Positions 10,830-44,931 of a stretch of 64,000 nucleotides of DNA are shown piece by piece. Position 1 is the stretch's first letter. The number at the start of each line of letters is the position of its first letter. Under the pieces are notes generated by a model. It was not told the origin of the DNA, ran no database searches, and worked only from the letters and a program-made list of their open reading frames with translations. The DNA is from Actinostola sp. cb2023 (taxonomy: Eukaryota > Cnidaria > Anthozoa > Actiniaria > Actinostolidae). Made by a program: the position numbers and the translations under genes. Where the stretch lies: assembly GCA_033675265.1 (NCBI GenBank), contig JAUJYZ010000135.1:87501-151500 (forward strand), in the 5' to 3' direction.

Positions 10830-12870
10830 CTTTAAAAGTCCTTGGTTGCAAGAAAAGAGGCCAACTGGGAAGACGTAGTGTTTCACTACGAGTTTCACTC
10901 TTGTGTACATAGCGTTTATCCTCTATGGATCTCTTACACGCTTTTGCTACAAAATCACCTTATTCATGGAACCCCCTATATCTTATTCTAAAGCCAGCCG
11001 TGGCTCTGATTCTCAGCAGGGGAGACTGGGGCTGACAAGAGACCTGCCAGGATATATTAGCTAATTAGCTGCTTCAAACACTGATGACCACCATGTGCTA
11101 TCAAGCAGAGCGAATTATATCGAATTCCACACCAGACCGGAAATGACATTTTGGGCATGTAAAATGCTCAAGCATGACCCAAAATTACGCTTTTTCATGG
11201 ACTATAGCCCATGCAAAATGATCAAAAATGGCCCAAATTAACGATTTTTCATGGACTATAATAGCCCATGCAAAATGCTCCAAAATGAATCAAATTGACG
11301 ATTTTTGATGGACTATAGTGCATGAAAAAAAACCACTAGAAAATGATTTAAAATTCACCTATGTAAATACTGAATTTATTTTTATGCAGATAATCATCGA
11401 TTAAGAGGGATGAGAGGGATTTTCAACTGAAATAAATTTCTGTGGTAAGCTTTTGTCAATGAAACGGAAAAATTTCAAAAAATAAACTGAAAAAATAAAA
11501 CCAGACAAAAAAAAGATAAGGGAAAAAATATGCAATGGTACCGAGAGTCGAACCCCGGGTCACTGGCGTCGTGGTCCAGCGTATTTCCAGCGGGATACGT
11601 TAGTCAATCAATTTCCATAACAATAAGCGTTACACGATAGACTACTAAAGTTACCCTCGAAAACAATCGGAAGTACAGATAGCTGAAGTGGTAAGGGGCA
11701 GTCATTTAGGACTAGGATACGACTGTTCCCTCCCTCTTTGACTACTTCGCTGATTGTGTACTACCCGATAGCGCGGATGAGGCTGAAATCTTCGTCCTAT
11801 ACGTAACATACGGTGACTCAGCATTTAAGTCTGGGTGTATGGTCGCTTTTTAGTGTTTTGTATAGAATTGACGCAGTAGCGCGCGGGTTCGAGTCCCGGC
11901 CGACCCGGGGCAGAAATTATTTTTTGGTGTTTATCTTTTTCTTATTGTTTTTCTTTGTCCTTAAATTGATTTTCTTTGATGTTTTAACCCAATCCTCTCA
12001 GTTTTAAAATTGAACTGATATTTTTCTTGTTGACATGCTGGCCTTAATATGTAGCTACTGCGGGCTCACAAATCTATATTGCAAGCAATTATGTTCTCCA
12101 TATCTCATCATCATCACCAGAAATCAAGTTTCTGTTGCAAGCAAAACTGCATCAACACAAATCAAGCATTTATTTAGTGAAAAGTTCAAACATTTTATGT
12201 GATTTGAAGAGTTGAATAGACTGGATAATATCCCATGGGAAATGTTCGTAAAAGATGATTTTCATCAGTGGTTATCAAAAAACGATCATTTTCAATGGAC
12301 TCTAGCCCATGCAAAAGCTCCAAAATAATTACCCAAAATGACGATTTTTCATGTATAGCCCATGCGAAATGCAAAAATGGCCCAAAATGACGATTTTCAA
12401 TGCATTATAGCCCATGCAAAAGGCTCCAAAACGACCCAAAATGACGATTTTTGATGGACTATAGCCCATGCAAAATGCTCAAAACTGACCCAAAATGACG
12501 ATTTTTGATGGACGAGTTCGTGTTTTCTATGAGTCAATAATCAACGAGGCGGGTAGCGTCGAGTTGACTATTTGAACTCATAGAAAACGAGAACGAGTAG
12601 TGTAATTGTTTTAGTAGAAACCAACTAGCATACTACCTTCGAATTTATACCAATATTTATTGATTTTCGCTTTGTTTTTGTTCAAAACGCCGGATTTTTC
12701 GCTATTCACTATCTATCACTCAATAGATAGTGAGTACGTTAGCCAATCAGATTGCAGGATTCGTGATAGTATGCTAGTTGGTTTCTACTAAAGCCCAATA
12801 GTGAGAACCAGCAATTTGTGTAAGAGCTTGTATCGGTAAAAACCACTATATAAACACTGATATATAGGTT
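10830..12870. other. Convergent intergenic region with short repeats and tRNA-like pieces
   Basis: The region lies between the two 3' ends of convergent genes. Two clusters of an about 50-bp repeat (cgatttttcatggactata and gcccatgcaaaatgctc) occur at 11140-11350 and 12255-12515. tRNA-like B-box stretches are seen at about 11540-11565 (minus: GGGGTTCGACTC) and 11885-11905 (plus: GGGTTCGAGTCCC). I could not complete a cloverleaf for either, so they are probably SINE or pseudo-tRNA remnants. No protein gene is supported. Confidence 0.5.
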
Positions 12871-12872
12871 GA

Positions 12873-12878
12873 TTTATT
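12873..12878 (-). terminator. PSMC1: Polyadenylation signal AATAAA of Rpt2
   Basis: The minus strand reads AATAAA 12 bases after the Rpt2 stop codon, implying a very short 3' UTR. Confidence 0.6.
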
Positions 12879-12890
12879 GTAATACAGCGT

Positions 12891-36614
<23,724 letters not shown>

Positions 36615-36671
36615 TTTGTTAACTTTTTTCTTTCTTTTCTTCAGTCGACCGGATTTGACATTCTTTGACAT

Positions 36672-36840
36672 GCGCAGAACAATGCTGACTCACTCGGACT
36701 TAGGCTCCTCTCTCTCTTTTTACAACAGGGAGCCCAAAGCGCATGTGTGAAGTGGTTAGATTTCGTGTGGGGTAGTGTGGGGTAAGATTGAGTTATTTGA
36801 TTGATTTAAATTTATTAGAAAATTTTCCAGTTATTTATAC
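36672..36840 (-). promoter_or_regulatory. PSMC1: Probable Rpt2 promoter / 5' UTR region
   Basis: Sequence just upstream of the Rpt2 start. I see no TATA box; a pyrimidine tract (tcctctctctcttttt) lies at 36705-36720. The transcription start cannot be placed from sequence alone. Confidence 0.3.
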
Positions 36841-36844
36841 AAGT

Positions 36845-37090
36845 AATCTCACCCAAATATCAATCATATCCCCTTTCCCACCCAAATATCATATCCCCTC
36901 CCACCCAAATACCATATCCCCTCCCCACCCAAATACCATATCCCCTCCCGACCCAAATATCATATCCTCTCCCCACCCAAATATCATATCCCCTCCCCAC
37001 CCAAATACCATATCCCCTCCCGACCCAAATATCATATCCTCCGGCCCCACCCAAATTAAATGCCATATCCCCTCCCCACCCAAATACATA
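36845..37090. repeat. 22-bp minisatellite upstream of Rpt2
   Basis: About ten copies of cccacccaaataccatatcccct with small variants. ORFs on both strands across it are repeat translations. It lies 230-480 bp upstream of the Rpt2 start codon. Confidence 0.9.
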
Positions 37091-37232
37091 ATCTCCGGAA
37101 TCAACCGACTTTATATATCATCGCTGGTTCGGCTCAGTTCGGCACGTGTTCCGAAGAAAGTTCGTTGAAACCGAATGCGATGCAATGTGAAGCTGTTGGT
37201 TCCACGGCTCGTCACAAGCAAGGTTGACCTCG

Positions 37233-37426
37233 AATAGATCTCTTTAGCTTGTATGCAAATTGTCCATTTCAGGTCATGTAAACACTGATATTCTCTGGAG
37301 AATTGTTCCTTTATATTTCTGAAATTTATTCGTTTATATTGAAAGGACTAATTCTCCAGAGAATATCAATGTTTACATCACATGATCTGAAATGGGCAAT
37401 TTGCATACAAGCTAAAGCGGTCTATT
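37233..37426. mobile_element. Inverted-repeat MITE
   Basis: The arms aatagatctctttagcttgt and atgcaaattg, inverted at the other end, are about 80 bp with a central ggagaattgttccttt loop. Located between the Rpt2 start and the TPR-CHAT 3' end. Confidence 0.75.
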
Positions 37427-38059
37427 GCGTTTATTTCACGATTGGATGTGTGCTAGGGGAATGTGAGAACGGGATTATGTGAAAAAATTGCGAACATTTC
37501 GAATTTTTGTAGGTTTTTCGAGGCCTCGAACATCGCCGTAGCCAAGACTGATTAGGAGTCCGTAGTTGCCAGCCTTCTCTTCCTTTACAGAGTAAGGGAG
37601 AGAAAAAATAAAAACGGCCTAAAACGCAAAACTAACACATCAGGGCAATAGAACAGTAAATTATCAACACTGTGGTGAATTTTCAGTCCTTTATTGACAA
37701 CGTAAGTGCCATTGTACGTTATTTTGTAATTCTACATACATTCTCTACAATTATTCACAAGATCACAGCTTGGACTGCCTGTAATGACACGGGCAGATCA
37801 ATGCTCTTGCATGTGTCAGGCCTTCCTCCTCTTTCTTCTCCCCGGGCCTCTCCCCCTCCCCTTTCCTTTTTGAAGGCCGGATACTCAGGTTATATCAAAG
37901 AAGGATTTCAAAGTTTACTTCGTATCACTAATCATTATTGATATGATCTATAGCACAATCATGAAACGTCCTACAAATAATAAAGGTCTATATGGTTACG
38001 TTGTTATACGATAATATGTTCTCATGAACGTTCATGCAGTTGTTCCAGTTCCAGTCCTT

Positions 38060-41000
38060 CTACAGACTGATTGTCACATCGTCACCGATCAAGAAGAAAG
38101 GAGCCCAGTACATTGGTTTGTTGTAACACGCCGTATCTCTCATGTCCTTCATGGCTTGCTGCAGACTTGTACTGGCGCTCTTTCCTTGTTTTAATTGGGC
38201 GTAAAACTTTTCCATGAAGACTCTTGTAGCTTGGTCATCGACGGCCCACAGAGATGCAACAACAGCAAGGGCTCCTGCTGCAAGAAAGGCTCGACTCATC
38301 CCAACCACACCCTCAGACTTGATCTCACCACGACCACTGTGACAGCAGCTAAGCACAACCAATCTTGCTCGTAAACCAATCTCTTGCACTTCGTTGATTG
38401 TCAACAGGTAGTCTTCTTCTTCTGGGATTGTTCCTGGTTCACCAAGCATAGTACCGGCGGGGCTTAATACGATCTCCCCGCTGTCTGCACATCCATGTGC
38501 TGCAAAATGGATGACAGCCACACCTTCTTGTAGTCGTTGCATGATGGCTTGTTTGGTGGCTTGAGCGCCTGTTATCGCTGTTACGCCAAGTAGTTCACCA
38601 ATTCTTTCAGCTTCAAGCTTAGCATTTGGCAATGCATTGAAATACCTTTCCTTGCCTTTAAATATTCTCTTTCCGGTGACGTCAGGATCTCCAACGATAA
38701 GTGCGCCTGTCATACTGTGAGACTCCGCTGAAGATTCTTTCAGAATCTTTAATGTCGTCAGTGATGGAACGAAACGAATGCGTTTGGTCTCTGACAAAAA
38801 TGACTTAGTGATTGGATCTCGTAAGGCTGCAAATGGAACTTTGAACAAAGGTCCATCGGGAATGATGACAATCTCATCGTGGTTTAACTTATGTTGTACC
38901 GGAGAAATTAAAGCATCAAACAGTACCTCTAGGTAATCTTCGTCGAGATCTTCAACGTATATACATCTCAAGTTAACCTTTGTGTCTGTGGCACTAGTCG
39001 TGGTACCTTCAGGTCCAATCTCATGACTGAAGTTCTTAAGGGATCGATTCTCTAACGCCGCTCCTCTAACAGACACAACCTTGTAGGCTTTATCAATGAG
39101 TTCGTCGATAGATTCTGTTGTTATTTCATTGTCTATCTCATAGGTGAATGGCTTCTTCTCGTTCTGGATAAAAAATAGCGGATCATCAAACGAGATAATC
39201 CATGAAGCTATGCTGACTTCAGAAACGCCGTCCAGCATTTTCATGAGCCGTGTGAAGAACATGATACAAGAACTGGGAGTCACCAACTCTTTCTCAACCT
39301 CGCCGTATTCCAGGGAAATACTTTTCGAAACACCCTCACTTGTTGTGTTGTATTTGCAGCTAACATATCTTCCAAAGCACGTGCTCGTCCTCTCTCTGCT
39401 ACAAGGAGAGCCTCTTGAATCTGTTCTGTATCAATGTATACAGCAATAAGCATTTTGTATGCTTGTTTGTATAAGTCTGCTAGTGATATCTTGAATTGGT
39501 CTTGTTCTCCTAACTGGTCAAACAACCATTCATAGCATTGAATGCCCTCGTACAAGAATCTTTCTGACTTTTTCAATGAATCGACGGACGTTTCTTTACG
39601 ATAATAACTCATCAGGTAGAAACATTCACCCAGATTTGACAGAGCCTGTCCCTCAGCTCGTCGGTCTCCCATCTCTTTGCTAATTTCATGACTTTTGTTG
39701 AGATCTTTCATCGCTTCATCATATTTTCCAGATTCTTTCTTTGCATTTCCCAAGTTATTGAATGCTGTTGATTGTCCTTCTTTGTCATCGATTTCCAGAG
39801 CAATTTCAAGGCTTTTTTCGAAACAACTAATTGCTTCGTCGAATTGTCTCGATGTTTGCAACAATGTTCCAATGTTTGCATAAGCCATTGCTTCTCCATG
39901 TCTATCACTTATCTCGCGCGCAATTCTCAGAAAATCTTTGAAGTACTTGAGAGCTCTGTCCTGTGGTCCCAAAACTGCAGAAATACTTCCGAAATAACAA
40001 TAAGCTTTTCCTTCTGCATCTTTGTCATTCATCTCTTTTGCAAACTCTGAGAACTTTTCAACGTATTTCAAAGCGTCGTGGTACTTTCCTAATGAGTAAT
40101 AGACTCCACCTAACTCGGCGTATATCACTGCCGCTCCTCTTCTGCTTCCTTCCTTTGTGGCGATGTTTAAACTCATTTCAAAGTATTCTATGGCTTTGCT
40201 ATATCTCCCTAGCGCTTTATTGACGTTTCCTAATCCAGAATATGCATATCCTTCACCTCGTCTGTCACCTATCTCTTTCATCAACTGTAAGCTTTCTTTG
40301 TGATATTTTATTGCTTCCTGATATTTCCCTAGCCTTTGATATGTCTGTCCTAAGCTAAAGTTTAGTTTCGCTTCTCCTTTTCGATCACCTAACTTTACAG
40401 CAATCTCTAAACTTTTTGCGTAGTAGTCAATGGCTTGGTGGTATTTTCCTAACGAGTGATATGCTTCTCCTAAGCCACCATATACCTTTCTTACGCCATC
40501 TTTGTCCCCCATATTTTGGGCTACGTGTAAACTTCTTAAATAATATTCGATTGCTTGATGGTAGTTTCCTGACGATGTGTAAGCTGTTCCGAGGTTTCGA
40601 TTGGCATTTTGCTGCCCTTTTATGTCGCCTATTTTAGTGGCGATAGCGAGACTATTACCATGAGAGATGATTGCATCATGGTATTTATCTAGCAAGTAAT
40701 ACGCATTCCCTATTTCGCAATGGGCCTTTACTTCTCCAAGCAAGTTGCCAATCTTTTGGGAAATAGCGATACTTTTTTCTTGGCTTTCGATTGCTTCAAG
40801 GTATCTTCCCAAGGATCTGTAGGCAAGTCCAAAGCAACGATGTACATTCTCTTGTCGTTTCATGTCATTGGTTTCCATGGCAATGTTTAGGCATTGTTCA
40901 TAATAGTCGAATGCCATGTGGTGTTGCCCTGACAATTGGTATGTATCTCCCAGCTTGTTTAGAATATCTTTTTCCTTATTCTTGTCACGCATGTCTCTAA

Positions 41001-41379
41001 TGATGTGCAGACTTTCTACTTGGTATTGGATTGCTTCGTCGTACTTTCCCATTGCGGTAAATACATTACCTAAGAGGAACAATGCATTGCCCACGCCAGT
41101 ACGGTCTCCTATTTCTTTGAAGATGTGTAGACTTCTTTGAATATAGTCCATTGCTTCGGGGTTTCTCCGCATCGAGAAATATGCATTGCCTAAGTTACCA
41201 CACGCTCTTGCTTCGCCGTGTTTGTCACCAATCTCCTTGGTTATGTGCAAGTGTTTTAGCAGATATACAATTGCCTGTTGATATTCTCCAGACATGAAAC
41301 ATCTATTGCCAAAGAACTCATTAAATCTTCCTTCTTGAATTTGTTTACTTGTTTCTACAGGAAGATTTGCTTGTGACAT
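38060..41379 (-). pseudogene. TPR-CHAT protein gene with one apparent frameshift (about 1106 residues if repaired)
   Basis: Two minus-strand reading frames make one gene. 41379-39280 encodes about 15 tetratricopeptide repeats of 40 residues (recurring LG.AY..LGKY.EAI.Y...SL.IA..IGD..GE) and reaches RGRARALEDMLAA. 39350-38060 continues with a linker and a CHAT domain: PDGPLFKVPFAALRD, catalytic-type His in VIHFAAHG and Cys in VVLSCCHSG. CHAT domains are caspase/separase-clan protease-like modules. The frame breaks at an AAA run (39353-39355): one extra A would give AAKYNTTSEGVSKSISLEYG and restore the family-like sequence. The break may be a real mutation or a homopolymer sequencing error. The gene is intronless over 3.3 kb; an acceptor-like TTTCCTCTCAG at about 41404 suggests a 5' UTR intron. 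TPR-CHAT genes are multicopy in cnidarians, so this could be a pseudogenised or an intact paralogue. Confidence 0.88.
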
Positions 41380-41402
41380 CTTTGTATCGTGATGGACACC
41401 CT

Positions 41403-42092
41403 CTGAGAGGAAAATAAGTAAAATTTAGACTGGAAATATATAAATAAATGTTAGTGCTTATTTGCAGAACTTACCAAATAAGGAAGCTTAAGGATTTATA
41501 GTACTAGTCAATAATTATATATATATATTTAGTACAGATACTTCGCGCCCTCTTATTGGTCAATTAGCGGGCCGTAACTTTCCGCACGGCCCGCTGAAAA
41601 CAGAAAAGTAAGGAAAAGCTATATAATAAATATCTTATTAACCTCCCTTGCTCGGTCCGTACGGGAAGTTATGGATCTTCGTTTCCCCCCACTTTATATG
41701 GCCCGACCTCGCGCTCGGTTAATAAGAGGTATATGTATCGGGAAGATCTTATCCAGTTGGTACATCTAATGCCACACCTTTTAAACACTCGAATACGAAT
41801 CTGGACAAACACTTGATCGTAAGAGTTCTCACAATGAGCGTGAGAAGCTGCTTCTCTTTTTGTCTTTTAATTAATTCCTATTTGGCAATTTTCTTTACTA
41901 TTGCAATGTTATTGCAATATGGTGTTACGAATGACATTGTCAAGATATTGATACACAAGCATTTTATAGCCTTATTGTTACTGTTTACATAATCAACTTA
42001 GTTAATCATTAGTTTACAATCAACGACCATGTAATTTGAACCACTTCAGATATACAGTGATATACAGTATATTGTACGGCGGACCCGTTTAA
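41403..42092. other. Region upstream of TPR-CHAT gene
   Basis: AT-rich with no supported exon. An imperfect inverted stretch around agcgggccgtaactttccgc (41560-41730) suggests a decayed foldback element. Confidence 0.35.
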
Positions 42093-43446
42093 AGGGGCCG
42101 ACCCACCCACAGTGCTTTGCGCGCTTCTATTTGTTTACATTGAATGCCTTTTTTTAATAAACATATTATTATTATTTTGTGACTGCGATATCTCGGAATG
42201 TGTTGTAGTCTTAGTAGTGACTTGAATGTCTTACTATTTCGAGCAGAAAAGTGGAAAGTATTATCACAAATAATAGTTACCGAGAACGGAGGCATTAAGC
42301 TATACGGCCCTCGGGCTGTATATAGCTTAATGCCGACGTGCGAGGTAACTAACAGACTTAGTTCCCAATTCACGTGGTTTTCGCAAAATACCAACAGACC
42401 CAAAGGAGGGTCTATTGGTTGGAGGACGAACAATAGAATACCTATCTCCTGAGAATTATGTACAATTCTTTCTTTCTTTGTTGTGTGTTGTCTAATTGAA
42501 GGCTTTGTAATGGGGCGTTTTTCTCGGGTGGGCGGAAAAAACATTCATCCCTCAAAAACCTTTCATATGAAAGCATGCAATCTGAATTTGAAGTTACTAT
42601 AAATATTCAGAATAGAGTAGTTTCAATTTTTCACTTCATTTGCAACTATGGCGAGTAGCGACGGCGACATTTTTGTACCGAACTTCCCAGACTTCGATAT
42701 TAGCGATATCCTGCTCGATTTGGAGTTACCTACATGTAATACTACTGCTACGGTACCTAGTACTACTGCTACGGTAGTTACCGAGGATGGCAATTGCTCA
42801 AAAAGGGGAAACAAAAGAAACATCAAAGCGATTTCTATTATTGAGCTTGCCAAAAGAAATGAAGCTAGGACAAAATGGAGTACCTCTTCAGTTGGTGTAT
42901 CAGTCGAACTTGGATTGAATGGGCCGAAGAGCGCACAGAGACCAATACCACTTCCACTTCCACTTCTGATTTATATTATATTTATATTTATGAATTGAAT
43001 CGGCTCATTATGAATTCACCGGGCTATATGTGTTTGACCCGGGTCAACGCATATAGCCCGATGAATTCATAATGAGCTATTCAATTCAATTCATCAATCC
43101 CTCTTTTCCCTGCTGAATAATTGCTGAATATCAAATCCCTCCCCGGGCTTTTAATGACTCTATTGTTCGACCGGTCTATATCAGAGATAATTCCTTATGA
43201 ATAACAAAGAAAACCAAGTGAATTGGGAACTAATTTGTGATAATTCCTTCCAAAATCACTCTCTTGACTGCTTGATACAGAGACTAAAGATACAGACACA
43301 ACAAGTAATGTTCTTTGGCACTATAAAACCAACGATGTTTCAGATTTACACGGATTGAAAACAACTGTCATAAAACTCTTGAATTTCGATGGCACTAGAA
43401 AATGGCGGACACGCGCGCAAAGCAGTTTGGGTGGGTGACTGCTCCT
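42093..43446. mobile_element. TTAA-flanked DNA transposon remnant
   Basis: Inverted ends (AGGGGCCGACCCACCCACAG, then TGCTTTGCGCGC, with the reverse copy near 43400-43446) are flanked by TTAA at 42089-42092 and 43447-43450. Inside are further inverted hairpins (taagctatacggccctcggg at 42296; gggctatatgtgtttgaccc at 43021) and a plus-strand ORF remnant at 42648-42998. Confidence 0.65.
42648..42998 (+). pseudogene. ORF remnant inside TTAA element, unknown family
   Basis: It starts MASSDGDIFVPNFPDFDISD and carries acidic then basic stretches, including LAKRNEARTKWSTS. In another frame the same region continues as RTWIEWAEERTETNT, so a frameshift around 42885-42900 is likely. The RNEARTKW and EWAEERTE pattern recalls N-terminal regions of transposon-derived tyrosine-recombinase or ZMYM-like proteins, but I cannot confirm a family. 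Confidence 0.35.
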
Positions 43447-43471
43447 TTAACTGATATTTTAAAGACAAGCA

Positions 43472-43699
43472 ACCCTGAAACGCCAGCAGATGTAAGTAGA
43501 GATTTACAATGATTTTAGACACCCACAACAAGACATTGATTGTAATTAGACCAATATTTAGATTTGTATTTTGTATTTTGTATTTTGTGTTTAGAGACAA
43601 GCTGAACCCTGAAACGCCAGCAGATGTAAGTAGAGATTTACAATGATTTTAGACACCCACAACAAGACATTGATTGTAATTAGACCAATATTTAGATAT
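43472..43699. repeat. 134-bp tandem duplication containing a donor-like site
   Basis: The block aaccctgaaacgccagcaga followed by TGTAAGTAG and about 65 bp occurs at 43471-43562 and again at 43605-43697, 134 bp apart. Each copy contains a strong GTAAGT donor-like sequence. Confidence 0.75.
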
Positions 43700-44931
43700 G
43701 TATTTTGTGTTTGTTGTAGCGAACCTTTATCGAAGATAGAAATAAATATAAGCGTATCGATCTTGGCGACGACTCAGTATACTACTGATATAACGATATT
43801 TCTACACATACAGCAATATGCAGAAATTCTGATCCAACCAAGGATATAGTATAGAACTATACGGGTGCATTGTGGGTAATGGACGCGCGCGCGATTCAAA
43901 GTACCAAAGCGTGGATTAGCGTGTATTATAAAATAACTATGATATAACGCGCCCTGATCAAGGAAAACACCCGAGAAGACGTATTTATTCCTTGGCAATT
44001 ATAAATATACATAATGATTCAATAGTGACACAACGCGAAATAGCAAAATTACACTCCTTTACTCTTAGCGTAAAGTTGCGTAAAGATATTCGAGAAGCTT
44101 TACGCTGGCGATTTAAAGACGCGTAAAGACGCGTAAAGCTGTGCTGTCGTAAAGCTAGCGTAAAGACATCGTAAAGACAACGTGATTTTCATCTTTACTT
44201 GAACGAGTAAAGATGCCGTAAAGATGTCTTAAATGGTTAATTTATACAACTTTAAGCAAAGCGTAATGTCATGTATATATGGCATGTAAATTCGCCTAAA
44301 GGTATCGTAAAGACAGTGTAATCAAATTCTTTATTGTTTTACGTAAAGATGTCGAAAAGCTGTCTTTAAAGACATTTTGTAAAATCGGCTTGTTTTAGTG
44401 CCATGGTCCGATATTAATATACATGTCTATACTTATAATCAGTTTTAGTTTATTTTGTTATATATTAATTGGATCTGTGCGTGTATCAAACACATTTGGG
44501 GCTCTGGCTTTATTTAGCATGGGAGGGTTACTTTGTAATTACTGCGGTTCTATATGGCGCTAAAATATCGCTAATATATATAACTGTATATTTACTAACA
44601 AAGGACAACGCATCAGTGCAGTTTTCAAACCTGAGTCACGTTTCTTCTCTGTTACAGCTGATGCAAAATATATCTATCATTCTGAGCCACTGTTTATTTC
44701 GAGTTGTATGGCAACTACATGTACACCTTTTAAATTACAAAATACACACAAAACCTAATGCATTTTTCTTAATGCAAAATTGAATAACGACTTCTCTATT
44801 AATTAAGATGTGCTCAATTTGGTCTAACTTCAGGTGTTGTGTGCTAAAAGTACACAACATGAAATGTCCTTGCTTGACAATAAGTTAAAGAAAAAAACAT
44901 ATACAAATTTATGTACATTTAACACTTTTAA

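Noticed and set aside
11535..11905. Two tRNA genes
   Set aside because: Only B-box/T-arm-like stretches are convincing; I could not build acceptor, D and anticodon arms.
38144..41140. Several plus-strand ORFs across the TPR-CHAT gene
   Set aside because: They are antisense shadows of the TPR repeats, with Ser/Phe/Leu-rich composition and no motif.
43402..43491. Exon beginning MADTRAKQFGWVTAPL before a GTAAGT donor
   Set aside because: Its first half coincides with the inverted terminus of the TTAA element ending at 43446, so an open frame there is probably chance; no downstream exon was found.
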